From Photorhabdus caribbeanensis (lineage in GTDB: Bacteria; Pseudomonadota; Gammaproteobacteria; Enterobacterales; Enterobacteriaceae): DNA of 64,000 nt. The translations under genes were made by a program, and so were the position numbers. Below the pieces are notes generated by a model, which had not been told where the DNA came from, ran no database searches, and worked only from the letters and a program-made list of their open reading frames with translations. The stretch is taken from NCBI RefSeq assembly GCF_018448885.1, contig NZ_RCWB01000008.1, positions 103,143-167,142 on the forward strand, read 5' to 3'. Shown piece after piece: positions 35,801 through 45,200 of this stretch; the stretch's first letter is position 1; each line of letters begins with the position of its first letter.

Positions 35801-37401
35801 TCATCTCCGGTAGAAAAATATTGGCCGCTCAGTAATGGCGTATTAAACAGGCGATCAAATTGGCTAGTTTGATTCTCATATGAGCGTTGTGAAATAAGCG
35901 CATTGCAGAGTATTAGGGCAGTTTCAGCATTAATAGCATAACACTGCATATAATATTTAGTCAGAAAAACTTTACCTAATACTTCTGCGTTGATATCCAG
36001 TTGCTGATTAACACTACGCACAATGCCTTCCAGAATCGTGGGTGACAATTCTGTTGCCCGGGATAGACGAATCGCTTTATTGAGTTTTAGCAAAAAAGAG
36101 TATTGGTTATACTCTTCAACGGTAAATTTTGCGGCGGCATATGCCCAAGAACTGGAAGGATATACTCGTGTTAAGCCGATTTCAAAAGGCTGACTAATAT
36201 CAGTGGTACTTAATGTGATATTTGCGGAATATTCTATGTTGACCTGAGGAGCGTCTTCAGTTCGAACAAGTTCTCTTTTATCATTTAGCTTGATGGATAA
36301 ATAGGAGACATCCCGAGAATCTTTGAATTTATAATCTAACCGATAATTTTCACCACCGAAGGGAAACAGCTCCACGTCCACTTGATAGGCATTTGTTGTA
36401 TATTCGCGGGTAATCCGATATACCTTGACTGTGCCATCACTGCTGTTAACTATCGGAGTAATAAGTTGGTTATTACTATATTCCTGTTGACCAAAATTGC
36501 TGGCTTTACCAATAAACTGGCTCAGTTCTTCATCACTTAAATTGTAATAACGTTTAAGGTATTCCGGCATAGCCAGTGAGGCCGGTTCGATATTACCAAA
36601 ATTTTTCTTATAAAGTTCCTCAGCATTACCTTCGGTAATCTCCTCCGTCAGAATATTAAACAGCTCAGGCGAGATTGAAGCGTTAATACCTAATAGGGAG
36701 GCTTGATGCATCAGCCCGGCAATTGCCGGTGATGCATTGAGTTGCTCAAGTCCAGGATCTTGTAGCTGGATAACTTCACGTACATTTTCATAAGCATCAT
36801 GATAAGGCGTCGCGCCGGAAGGACGGAAAGTGGAGAGCATTTCCATCACTTTGGTATAGTTTTCCAGCTTAGACTCAGTTTTAATGCTTTCCAATAATAG
36901 CTCGTTGGACAAAGAAAGTGTGGAAAGTTCTGTATCCATATTTTGTTGACTGAGCGCCATTGATTTGAGATCTGGGCGGCGGGTATCAAGACAATAAACA
37001 GAGTCGCTGGCGTGTAAATTACGTGCTTCACGATAAAGCTCAGTCAAATAAGCGGCAGGGGAGAACATGGAGGAAACGGTACCCGGCGCGACATATTGAC
37101 TGGCTCTGCCGCTGAATTGATTGTTATAGCCTGTCAATTCGGCATTAGGGGCGATGATGGCAAGGTGCACCGCATTTTGTAATTGAGGATTGGCGCGTTT
37201 GAGAATACGCGCTTCATACAAGCGGTTATCCTTCTGTGCCTGTTGTGCATTATGATATAAGTCGTGTGTTTCGGACCAGGAGAGGTGCTCAGATACTTGC
37301 TGGCGAAATTCGTTAAAAGAGCTGTGGCTAATATCTGTCAGACAACTAAAACCACACTGGCTTTTTAATACATCAGGTATCTCTTTTACAGACTCGTTCA
37401 T
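29857..37401 (-). CDS. tcdA1: Tc toxin component A, TcdA1-like
   Basis: 2514 residues, against 2516 for TcdA1, whose published sequence it closely resembles by recall. It forms the pentameric bell-shaped pore that binds insect cells and injects the TccC enzyme. The start MNESVKEIPDVLKSQCGF (ATG 37401, AAGGA upstream) is the family start; the frame extends 21 codons further without support. Order: alpha-helical shell, with the beta-rich insertion of about residues 300-430 that corresponds to receptor-binding domain A; neuraminidase-like and further receptor-binding domains in the middle; then the coiled-coil channel (QSETYRRRRQEWEIQRNN and following heptads) and the TcB-binding end finishing LNDIILHIRYTIK. 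No signal peptide. Followed by tcdB. Confidence 0.96.
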   Translation of the reverse strand: MNESVKEIPDVLKSQCGFSCLTDISHSSFNEFRQQVSEHLSWSETHDLYHNAQQAQKDNRLYEARILKRANPQLQNAVHLAIIAPNAELTGYNNQFSGRASQYVAPGTVSSMFSPAAYLTELYREARNLHASDSVYCLDTRRPDLKSMALSQQNMDTELSTLSLSNELLLESIKTESKLENYTKVMEMLSTFRPSGATPYHDAYENVREVIQLQDPGLEQLNASPAIAGLMHQASLLGINASISPELFNILTEEITEGNAEELYKKNFGNIEPASLAMPEYLKRYYNLSDEELSQFIGKASNFGQQEYSNNQLITPIVNSSDGTVKVYRITREYTTNAYQVDVELFPFGGENYRLDYKFKDSRDVSYLSIKLNDKRELVRTEDAPQVNIEYSANITLSTTDISQPFEIGLTRVYPSSSWAYAAAKFTVEEYNQYSFLLKLNKAIRLSRATELSPTILEGIVRSVNQQLDINAEVLGKVFLTKYYMQCYAINAETALILCNALISQRSYENQTSQFDRLFNTPLLSGQYFSTGDEEIDLNPGSTGDWRKTILKRAFNIDDVSLYRLLKITDHNNKDGKIKNSLKNLSNLYIGKLLAEIHQLTIDELDLLLVAVGEGETNLSAINDKQLATLIRKLNTITGWLHIQKWSVFQLFIMTSTSYNKTLTPEIKNLLDTVYHGLQGLNKDKADLLHVMAPYIAATLQLSSENVAHSVLLWADKLKPGDGAMTAEKFWDWLNTKYTPGSSKAAEMQEHIVQYCQALAQLEMVYHSTGINENAFRLFVTKPEMFGAATGAAPAHDALSLIMLARFADWVNTLGEKASSVLAAFETNTLTAEQLADAMNLDANLLLQASTQAQNHQHLPPVTQENAFSCWTSIDTILQWVNVAQQLNVAPQGVSALVGLDYIQSMKETPTYAQWENAAGILTAGLNSQQADTLHAFLDESRSAALSTYYIRQVAKPAAAIKSRDDLYQYLLIDNQVSAAIKTTRIAEAIASIQLYVNRALENVEENANSGVISRQFFIDWDKYNKRYSTWAGVSQLVYYPENYIDPTMRIGQTKMMDSLLQSVSQSQLNADTVEDAFMSYLTSFEQVANLKVVSAYHDNINNDQGLTYFIGLSETDAGEYYWRSVDHNKFSDGKFAANAWSEWHKIDCPINPYQSTIRPVIYKSRLYLLWLEQKEITKQTGNSKDGYQTETDYRYELKLAHIRYDGTWNTPITFDVNEKISKLELAKNKTPGLYCAGYQGEDTLLVMFYNQQDTLDSYKTAAMQGLYIFADMASKDMTPEQSNVYRDNSYQQFDTNSVRRVNNRYAENYEIPSSVNSRKDYYWGDYYLSMVYNGDIPIISYKATSSDLKIYISPKLRIIHNGYEGQQRNQCNLMNKYGKLGDKFIVYTSLGVNPNNSSNKLMFYPVYQYSGNTSGLNQGRLLFHRDTTYPSKVEAWIPGAKRSLTNQNAAIGDDYATDSLNKPDDLKQYIFMTDSKGTATDVSGPIEINTAISPAKVQIIVKVGGKEKTFTADKDVSVQPSPSFDEMNYQFNTLEIDGSGLNFINNSASIDVTFTAFAEDGRKLGYESFSIPVIRKVSTDNALTLHHNENGAQYMQWQAYRTRLNTLFARQLVARAATGIDTILSIETQNIQEPQLGKGFYATFVIPPYNPSTHGDERWFKLYIKHVVDNNSHIIYSGQLTDTNISITLFIPLDDVPLNQDYNAKVYMTFKKSPSDGTWWGPHFVRDDKGIVTINPKSILTHFESVNVLNNISSEPMDFSGANSLYFWELFYYTPMLVAQRLLHEQNFDEANRWLKYVWSPSGYIVHGQIQNYQWNVRPLLEDTSWNSDPLDSVDPDAVAQHDPMHYKVSTFMRTLDLLIARGDHAYRQLERDTLNEAKMWYMQALHLLGDKPYLPLSTTWSDPRLDRAADMTTQNAHASAIIALRQSTPAPLSLYSANTLTDLFLPQINEVMMNYWQTLAQRVYNLRHNLSIDGQPLYLPIYAAPADPKALLSAAVATSQGGGKLPESFMSLWRFPHMLENARSMVSQLTQFGSTLQNIIERQDAEALNALLQNQAAELILTNLSIQDKTIEELDAEKTVLEKSKAGAQSRFDSYSKLYDENINAGENQAMTLRASAAGLTTAVQASRLAGAAADLVPNIFGFAGGGSRWGAIAEATGYVMEFSANVMNTEADKISQSETYRRRRQEWEIQRNNAEAELKQLDAQLKSLAVRREAAVLQKTSLKTQQEQTQSQLAFLQRKFSNQALYNWLRGRLAAIYFQFYDLAIARCLMAEQAYRWEISDDSARFIKPGAWQGTYAGLLAGETLMLSLAQMENAHLKRDKRALEVERTVSLAEVYAGLPKDKGPFILSQEIEKLVNKGSGSAGSGNNNLAFGTGTDTKTALQASVSLADLKIRDDYPASIGKIRRIKQISVTLPALLGPYQDVQAILSYSDKSGLANGCEALAVSHGMNDSGQFQLDFNDGKFLPFEGIAIDQGTLTLSFPNASMPEKGKQATMLKTLNDIILHIRYTIK

Positions 37402-38099
37402 ATTTATTCCTTTTAAATCATAAAGTAAATGAAACAGCCTTGTTTCTTTTACATCATGGACCAATAAGAGAGTGATTCCGTTCCATCGGAAGAAGGGATA
37501 ATCAAGGATAGGTTTTGAGAAATCGCTGAGATATGTATAGAAATAGTTTGCGAGTAAAAAATAAACCTAATCTTGATCTCTCAGAGAATCACTATCTCAT
37601 TGTTTTATTTAAATAGCTGTTGCAAAAAAAGCAGATGCAAAATTTGCAACTGACTTTTTAATCAGGTTTGAGGAGAGATGGCACTTTGTTGTTCACATAA
37701 TGAACTGTGCGAGAAAGATGAAGTTCAGTGATGGTGAATATAGATTGTATAATTTATTTGATGTTAAATTTGTGATTATTTTATATTGAACATCATGAGT
37801 ATTTTGTCAACCAATTGAAATATTTAATTAAATGGTTAATGTTGCCTGTTTTTTCTTAATAATAACATGTGATTTTTATTTAGAATTATTATTGTGATGT
37901 AAGGGTGAATTACGTTTATTTTGCAACAATAATAAAAAATGTTTAATAACTGCTAAGAATAAAGATGATAAAACTCAATCTCAGTTAATGCATACTTCAA
38001 TGTTAAATAATGCAAAGAAGAAAAGTCGTTGTAATATTTCATTGTTAATATTCCATTCTATTTAGGATGGAACAATTAATTAGAATAGAAGGATATATG
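37402..38099. other. Divergent control region between tcdA1-like and lysR 1
   Basis: About 700 AT-rich bases with no convincing gene. It must contain the tcdA promoter (minus) and the lysR promoter (plus). The segment near 37596-37650 is conserved upstream of the other tcdA gene (see palindrome). The part next to lysR resembles the region before lysR 2 (near 54700-55036), so the regulator was duplicated with its upstream DNA. Confidence 0.6.
37636..37648. promoter_or_regulatory. Palindrome shared upstream of both tcdA genes, copy 1
   Basis: TGCAAA-A-TTTGCA, a perfect 6-bp dyad, within the longer conserved block AAATAGCTGTTGCAAAAAAA...GCAAAATTTGCAA. It lies about 235 bases before tcdA1. A candidate operator or part of the promoter; the LysR proteins nearby are possible binders, but this is inference. 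Confidence 0.45.
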
Positions 38100-39011
38100 A
38101 TGCTGTTTTGTTCAAAGCACTTGAAGTATTTTATGGAATCGGCGAAAAGAGAATCATTCACTTTAGCAGCGGATACGCTTTGTATTACTCCTTCCCCCCT
38201 AAGTAGGATCATATATCAACTGGAACAACGTGTAGGTTGTCAATTGTTTGAAAGATTGCCGGGAAGGACCAAATTGACTGAGGAAGGGATGGCCTTATAT
38301 CAGGAGCTATTGCCGTGTTATGAGAGAATTCAACGAGTTGAGGATAATTGGCATTATCGTAGAAGTGAGAAATTAACAAACTCAGGAAAACTGGTTATTG
38401 GGACCAGTGGGGAATATATTAATAAAATCCCGGAAGTGATAAAAAGGGCAGTGCAACGTTATCATTATCGTGATATTTACATAAAAAACAATTTTCTGGT
38501 TGATGATTCGGCAAGAAAAGAGGCGATATTTTCTTCATTAATGAAAGGAGAGATAACCGTCTATGTGACGACTGAACATTATCCTGACAACGATGATATT
38601 ATCAGAATAGACGGAACTTATCAGATTTTGCGCCTTGCTATCGCGAATGATATTTTAGGATCGGAAAGTAACGCTGATAATATGATATATACACTGCCTT
38701 TGGCTCAGCATAATAGCGCTTTCTTTAAACAGTGTGACAATTTTACTTCGCTGAATTATCTCCCTGAGCATCGAAATTTAACTTTGTTAACTGTCCCTGA
38801 TTTTACTCATCGGTTGGATTTAGTGAAATCAGGTGTCGCGATAAGCTTAATGACACCGAATGAAGTACTCTGTTCTGCTGATCTTCATAAAGGCATTACC
38901 TTTTTGAATTTTAAATCGTATCCAACGCCGTCAGTGAGGTATTGTGCTTATACTCTCAGGCATCAATATAAAGAGCCATTGAATTTATTGATTTCGGATT
39001 TAATTGCTTAG
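38100..39011 (+). CDS. LysR-family transcriptional regulator 1
   Basis: 303 residues from MLFCSKHLKYFMESA. The HTH is canonical: FTLAADTLCITPSPLSRIIYQLEQRVGCQLFER read as two overlapping family motifs, and a substrate-binding domain follows (about 90-300). I chose the ATG at 38100 because AAGG lies 7 bases upstream and because the paralogue at 55037 then has the same length; an in-frame ATG at 38067 has a poorly placed Shine-Dalgarno. It lies between two tc loci, divergent from tcdA1-like, the classical place for an activator or repressor of its neighbour. Ligand unknown. Confidence 0.88.
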   Translation: MLFCSKHLKYFMESAKRESFTLAADTLCITPSPLSRIIYQLEQRVGCQLFERLPGRTKLTEEGMALYQELLPCYERIQRVEDNWHYRRSEKLTNSGKLVIGTSGEYINKIPEVIKRAVQRYHYRDIYIKNNFLVDDSARKEAIFSSLMKGEITVYVTTEHYPDNDDIIRIDGTYQILRLAIANDILGSESNADNMIYTLPLAQHNSAFFKQCDNFTSLNYLPEHRNLTLLTVPDFTHRLDLVKSGVAISLMTPNEVLCSADLHKGITFLNFKSYPTPSVRYCAYTLRHQYKEPLNLLISDLIA

Positions 39012-39124
39012 GATTGATTTAAGATATTTATCATTGAATTAATTAAACCATTTGTCTGGATTAATGAAATATTATCGTAATTGAATGAAACTTTCTTGAA
39101 GTTTTAATGATGATTGGTTGTGAA

Positions 39125-39150
39125 ATCCCCTGAATCAATGTTCAGGGGAT
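39125..39150 (+). terminator. Terminator after lysR 1
   Basis: Perfect 10-bp stem ATCCCCTGAA / TTCAGGGGAT with a 6-base loop, followed by CTTTTAT. It sits between convergent lysR 1 and the second tccC-like gene and may serve both. Confidence 0.8.
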
Positions 39151-39189
39151 CTTTTATAACTAAATTAATGAATAACTGTTTTGCACAAT

Positions 39190-42012
39190 TTAATCTGCTC
39201 TGGATGGCTTGAAGTTACCTGTGTAAGTATTACGTACATTCCTATGAGTAATCGCTGATGGTTTAATATCTTGTAATAATACATAGGTATCTCTACCTTG
39301 ATGTCTCATTGAAATAACCTCGAATGGTGTTTCTCTCGGGAGCAATATTTCCGCTTGTCCAGCTTGTGGTCCACTGACTCTTAGTTTCAATTTATCAGCA
39401 AGGCTTTTTCTCGAATCGTTTAAATCCATCTTAAATACTTGCTCCTCACCGGCATTGTTATACATAGATGCCGCTGAGACATTGACGCCGGTATTGGTTA
39501 AAAATGCCATTTTGACATATCGAGTTTCACTGGTTTCTTTTTTATGCACAAAACTCAGAAAACCACGATGAGCTGATGTTGATGAATAAGCGTTATCTGA
39601 AACGATATCACCAACATTAATGCTATTTCCTTCCTGTGGGGAGTGCCAGGGGGAGGGCATGGAATTATCTACATAGGTCATCACCCGATAAGTTACCCGC
39701 ATTTGTCTATCTTGTAGGGCAGATAATGTGGAATCTAATTTTTCCACTGCTGGCGTAATGCGGTTTTCCCTTATTGCTGAATTAATTTGCGAGCTGTCTG
39801 TGGTGTAGTTTTTAATTGGGCTAATATCTACACCGGGATTGCTAGTTAATAATTCATGGGCTTCTTGCTCTGTTTGTGCTGCAATAGCCCTTTGACGTTT
39901 GAAAGTTTGAGATGTTGCCATTTTTTTATAAACGGCTTCTTCCATTCCGGTAAAGGAACCCTGTTTTATTATCGCTTCTTCTGTTCTGTTGGCCGGTGAT
40001 AATCCCTGAACATCAAATTGCGTCACCGGGTTATTTCTCACCATGCGATATAAATTCAGTCCGTCAATGGTTCCTGCCGGGTCTGCACTTAACCATCTGC
40101 CCGCCCACGGTTGGTAATAACGGTGGCCGTAGTAATACAGCCCGGTAGTATCCCGTTCTTTACCTGAATAACGAATGGTTTTATAGCTGGCTTCGGTTTG
40201 ATTCCTTGCCGCCCACAGCGCTGTACCGCCAAATGGATAATACTCTTCCTCACTGATAATTTGTCCTTCGCTATCTAATTCAAGCTGGCTGGAGCCGATA
40301 AGGTTATCGTAGCTGTAACGAAGTTGATTGTTGTTGATATCTGTTGGCTTACCGCTCTCCCAATGCAATACTCGAACTTGCGCCCGACCGGCTTTACCGA
40401 GTGTGATAACTTGCAAATATTCCGTGGTAGTACTGCCGTGTTGAGTTGCGCGTAGTTCTAGCCCTGGCAAATAAATGACTCTTTGCTGCTGCGCGATATT
40501 CTGATTTTGTTGTTCATTCACTTTTAGCTGTCGTATGCCGTTGCTATCGTAGCGATACCACTCATTTCCTGCGCTGCTGTTGGCTTGTTTCAATTCGCCT
40601 CGCGGGGTCCAAGCGAGAACTTGACCGGGTAACAAGCTGGTTTGATGGCCTCCCGCATCAAATAAGGCATCAACTTGGGTTGGGTCTTCGGTCAATGTGC
40701 TGAGTACCGCGCGGTTGCTGCGATTTGAAACCGTTATGTTCGTCGTGTAGTTATTTTGCGTGGCTGGTGAACTATGCTGAATTTTCGTCAAATTGCCGCC
40801 ACGGTCATAAGTATAGGAACGGGTATAGTTAGTGTAGGTGTTGTTATCAGAAGGTAGAGCCGGGGAGGGAAGTTGGTTATTTTGTTGACCAATATTGGCC
40901 ATTTCACGCCCGGTAGCACTGATAAGCTGATACAGGGAATCGTAGGTATAGCTATTCTCCGGGGCTATTTTTTGATTGCGCCAAAAGCGGGTGGCTTCGG
41001 CATCATTACGAATACTAATGACATTGCCTACCGGGTCATATTGATAGCGTAAGTCTTGCAACACCTTGGTATCTGACGGACGGCGGGTGGTGATGCCAAT
41101 AAGTCGTTGGGTTTCCGGTTCATAGCTGTATTCGGTGATAACGCCGTTACCGTGCTCTTCGCATAATTTTTGTCCGGCGGCGGAATAGGTCAGCGATTTG
41201 ATAATCACTTGTTCGGCCTGACCTTTGAGTGTTAACCAACTCTCTTTTAGCTGCCCGGCTACATCATAGGCTTGCCGTTGAATGTTGCCTTTGGCATCGG
41301 TCTGGGTAAGTAAAGCCCCGGTGGCATCAATGCTGCTTTGGGTGGTATAGACATCACTGTTCAGTTTTTGCTGCCAGAGGCTCTGGTCTTCACCTGTCCA
41401 GTCGGCATTTTGGTTATCGATAAGCAGTTGTTGAGATTGTGATAAAACGGCGCCGGTCAGAGCAAGGCTGTTGAGTTGAGTGAGTCCTGCGGTATCGTAA
41501 TGACGGGTACACTGACCAGCCAGGTTGTGCTCTTTTTCTTGTGGTGTATTACCGGCCCAGATAAGACGTTCGGTGGTTTTCTCTTCTGTCTGTACCTGTT
41601 CGGTAATAGCGAGCAGGCGACCGGGCAGGGTGTTATTTTCGTAGCGATGGTTCTGGCGGACGCCGGTTGCGTTGATGGTCAATACCGGGCGGCCTTCAAT
41701 ATCGTTGAGGGTAATAGCCCGGCCTGCATCGACGCTCTCTGTTCGCAGGATATTGCCGGTCAGATTGTGTTGCCAGATAAAATTTGGTTTCACCGTATTG
41801 TCAGTTTGCTTGGCGTCATACAGGCGAGGATCAATGCTTTGGTTTAAATATCCACCGGCATTATATTGATGGCGAGTAATACGGGTATCAATATTTGCTT
41901 CCGTGGTAGCACGGTGAAAACTGATGTTACGGACAGCCAGCCCACGGTTATCGTGGACACTAACAGTAGGCGTATGCTGATAAAGTTTGGGGTCGATGTT
42001 TTCCATCGTCAT
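39190..42012 (-). CDS. tccC3: TccC3-like Tc toxin component with ADP-ribosyltransferase tail
   Basis: 940 residues. The RHS core (about 95-664) is nearly the same as in the tccC-like gene at 16525 and ends with RYYQPWAGRWLSADPAGT. The tail of about 275 residues carries an R-S-E ADP-ribosyltransferase pattern: Arg in RVTYRVMTYVDN, the STS motif in DNAYSSTSAHRGFLSF, and GQAEILLPRETPFEV, where the catalytic Glu is preceded by Gln at minus two (QxE). From memory it closely resembles the hypervariable region of TccC3, which modifies actin Thr148 and polymerises actin; the target here is inferred. It follows the second tcdA by 195 bases on the same strand, so they are probably cotranscribed. AGGAAG precedes the ATG; a second ATG two codons on is possible. 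Confidence 0.88.
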   Translation of the reverse strand: MTMENIDPKLYQHTPTVSVHDNRGLAVRNISFHRATTEANIDTRITRHQYNAGGYLNQSIDPRLYDAKQTDNTVKPNFIWQHNLTGNILRTESVDAGRAITLNDIEGRPVLTINATGVRQNHRYENNTLPGRLLAITEQVQTEEKTTERLIWAGNTPQEKEHNLAGQCTRHYDTAGLTQLNSLALTGAVLSQSQQLLIDNQNADWTGEDQSLWQQKLNSDVYTTQSSIDATGALLTQTDAKGNIQRQAYDVAGQLKESWLTLKGQAEQVIIKSLTYSAAGQKLCEEHGNGVITEYSYEPETQRLIGITTRRPSDTKVLQDLRYQYDPVGNVISIRNDAEATRFWRNQKIAPENSYTYDSLYQLISATGREMANIGQQNNQLPSPALPSDNNTYTNYTRSYTYDRGGNLTKIQHSSPATQNNYTTNITVSNRSNRAVLSTLTEDPTQVDALFDAGGHQTSLLPGQVLAWTPRGELKQANSSAGNEWYRYDSNGIRQLKVNEQQNQNIAQQQRVIYLPGLELRATQHGSTTTEYLQVITLGKAGRAQVRVLHWESGKPTDINNNQLRYSYDNLIGSSQLELDSEGQIISEEEYYPFGGTALWAARNQTEASYKTIRYSGKERDTTGLYYYGHRYYQPWAGRWLSADPAGTIDGLNLYRMVRNNPVTQFDVQGLSPANRTEEAIIKQGSFTGMEEAVYKKMATSQTFKRQRAIAAQTEQEAHELLTSNPGVDISPIKNYTTDSSQINSAIRENRITPAVEKLDSTLSALQDRQMRVTYRVMTYVDNSMPSPWHSPQEGNSINVGDIVSDNAYSSTSAHRGFLSFVHKKETSETRYVKMAFLTNTGVNVSAASMYNNAGEEQVFKMDLNDSRKSLADKLKLRVSGPQAGQAEILLPRETPFEVISMRHQGRDTYVLLQDIKPSAITHRNVRNTYTGNFKPSRAD

Positions 42013-42165
42013 CTACTTCCTTTGTTATGTTGAATAATTTCTGCAATCGTTATTTTATCTACGTTACAGTGAATTAATGTTAAATTCACTCCTTCCACAT
42101 AATAAGGATAATTTTTCTACTGAGGTAATTGAAATAACAGCGGTACGTAAGATGAATTTTAATAA

Positions 42166-42185
42166 CAGGCCCTGATTAGGGCCTG
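42166..42185 (-). terminator. Hairpin downstream of the second tcdA gene
   Basis: Perfect 8-bp stem CAGGCCCT / AGGGCCTG with a 4-base loop, 23 bases past the tcdA stop. The minus side continues TTATTAAAATT, a weak T-tract, so partial read-through into tccC is likely. Confidence 0.6.
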
Positions 42186-42207
42186 TCGCAGGTGATATTG
42201 GGGCTGG

Positions 42208-45200
42208 TTATTCGAGAATAGTGTAACGAATATGCAGAATAATATCGGTCAGCATCTGTAATACGTTTTTTTGTTTACTGGCGGCATTGGGGAAACTTAG
42301 CGTTAGTGTCCCCTTGTCATTAATATCGATCCCTTCAAACGGCAGGAATTTGCCATCGTTGAAATCGAGCTGAAACTGACCGTTGTCATTCAGGCCGTGG
42401 GAGACCGCCAGGGCTTTACAACCTTTAGCTAAGCCGGTGGCGTCGCCGCCATAAGACAGGACAGCTTGCACGTCTTGATAGGGTCCCAATAGTGCCGGTA
42501 GGGAGACGCTAATTTGTTTAATGCGGCGTGTTTCGCCTAACTGCATGTCATCTGGGTAATCATCTTTGAGTTTCAGGTCTTGCAGGGTTAGCGTCGCGGA
42601 TAGTGTATTGTTGGTTAATTTCAATTGATTACCGTCGTTACCGGCGGCGGTCTCTTTATCTCCTTGTAGCAATGCTTCAATTTTATCTTTCAAAGCAAAG
42701 CTTTTCTCCCCTAAGGATTGGTACACCTGCGCCAGGGAAACCGTGCGTTCCACTTCCAGCGCACGTTGCTCTTGTTTCAGGTGCGCATCTTCCATTTGCG
42801 CCAGATTCAGCATTAGGGTTTCTCCGGCAAGCAGACCGGCATAGGTTCCTTGCCAGGCTCCCGGTTTAATAAAGCGAGCAGAGCTATCATGGGTTTCACA
42901 ACGGTAAGCTTGTTCTGCCATCAAACAACGGGCGACGACTAAATCGTAAAATTGGAAATAAATGGCGGCTAACCGACCACGTAACCAGTTATACAACGCT
43001 TGATTGCTGAATTTTCGTTGCAAGAAGGCTAGTTGCGCTTGAGTTTGTTCCTGTTGGGTTTTTAGGCTGGTTTTTTGTAATACCGCCGCTTCATGCCGCA
43101 CTGTTAGCGATTTAAGTTGAGCCTCGATTTGTTTTATCTCTGCTTCGGCATTATTACGCTGGATTTCCCACTCTTGGCGGCGACGGCGCCAAATTTCAGA
43201 TTGCGAGACTTTCTCCGCTTCAATTAACAAACCTTCTGCGGCGATCCCGCCACCAATCGCAATGGCATTGGCAATCGCCCCAAAGCGCGTTCCTCCGACT
43301 GCAAAGCCGTAGATATTGGGCACCATCTCCAGTGCGGCGGCAGCCATGTGCAAGCCTTTCAATCCAGAAGTAATACTTTGGGAAGCTATTCGCATATCCA
43401 GAGCTTGGCGCTCACCGGCGTTGACATCTTCGTCGTATAATTTGCTGTAGTTATCAAAGCGCGATTTTGCTCCGGCTTTGGATTTTTCCAGTACGGTTTT
43501 TTCAGCATCTATTTCTTCAATGGTCTTGTCTTGGATGCTGAGCGTCGTCAACATCAGTTCTTTGGCTTGATTTTGCAATAGAGCGTTTAAAGCCTCAGCA
43601 TCTTGGCGTTCAATAATATTTTGCAACGTGGAACCAAACTGCGTGAGTTGAGCGACCATGCTGCGGGCATTTTCCAGCATATGCGGGAAGCGCCACAGTG
43701 ACATAAATGGCTGTGGGAGAGAGCCTCCGCCTTGAGAAGTGGCGACGGCGGCGCTGAGTAACGCTTTCGGGTCCGCCGGTGTGGCATACATCGGCAGATA
43801 GAGCGGTTGACCATCGATAGAGAGATTATGACGTAAGTTATACAGACGCAGTTCCAGTTTGTTCCAGTAGCTCAACATAACGTCATTGATTTGTGGCAGG
43901 AAGAGATCGGTCAGGGTATTAGCGGAGCGCAATAATAATGCTGGTGTTTGCGTGCCTTGTCGTAGGGTGGTTATTGCATAGGAATATGCTTTTTGTACGG
44001 TGGTGTCTGCGGCATTGTCCAGACGTGGATTATTCCATACAGAACTCAGCGGCAGATAAGGTTTATCGCCCAACAGGTGCAGCGCCTGCATATACCACAT
44101 TTTGGCTTCGTTCAACGTATCCCGCTCCAGTTGGCGATAGGCATGATCGCCCCGAGTCATCAGTAGATCGAGAGTGCGCATAAAGGTGGCTACTTTATAG
44201 TGCATTGGATCGTGCTGTGCCACCGCGTCAGGATCAACGGAATCCAGAGGATCACTGTTCCAACTGGTGTTTTCCAATAACGGGCGCACATTCCAGCGAT
44301 AGTTTTTAATTTGGCCACGAATAATATAACCGGATGGACTCCAGATATATTTCAGCCAACGGTTAGCTTCATCAAAGTTTTGTTCATGTAGTAAACGCTG
44401 AGCAACCAGCATCGGGGTATAGTAGAACAACTCCCAAAAGTAGAGGCTGTTTGCGCCGCTGAAATCCATAGGTTCTGTGAAAGTTTGTATTACTCTGGCT
44501 GATGCAAGCCCTGGGAAAGTCCCGTTCTCATAGGTCGTGTCGAATGTAGCGGGTTTCTTATTATCCTCTTTAACGAATCGAATGAAATTTGTTTCCACTT
44601 TTTGATAGACCGCGTAAACATAGAGATTGTTTTTATTTCCATAAGCGTTATCAACGCGAGGTAAGAATAATTTTACTGTTGTTTGTGTAATATCGCTTAA
44701 TATTCCCTGATAAATAGGAAAATGATCGCCTGCTTTAAAAATATCACCAGACATAATCTTAAATGATTTATTAGTGCCGTGGATATCAGGATTATATTTA
44801 TCCATAACGAGTTCTATATAAGCCCCTATTCCCATCATCGGTTCCTGAATATTCTGAGTTTCCATACTTAGAATCGTATCAATACCCGTAGTAGCGCGTT
44901 CAACTAATTGGCGAGCAAATAGGGTATTAAGACGAACGCGATAGGCTCCCCATTGCATATATTGAGCGCCATTCTTATCATGGAAAAGAGTTAGAGCTTT
45001 ATCGTTCTTAACCTTTTGGATAACAGGGATATTGAAAGTTTCATAACCCAATTTGCGTCCATCATCTGCCAGTGCGGTAAAAGTGACATCAATACTGGCT
45101 GAATTGTTAATAAAATTCAGATTAGAGCCATCTATTTCGAAAGTATTAAATTGGTAACACATTTCATCAAAGCTAGGTGATGGTTGAGAGGAGACATCTT

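Noticed and set aside
37402..37464. Longer tcdA1-like start at 37464
   Set aside because: The 21 added residues are not in the TcdA family; AAGGA lies properly before the ATG at 37401. The same reasoning moves the second tcdA start to 49362.
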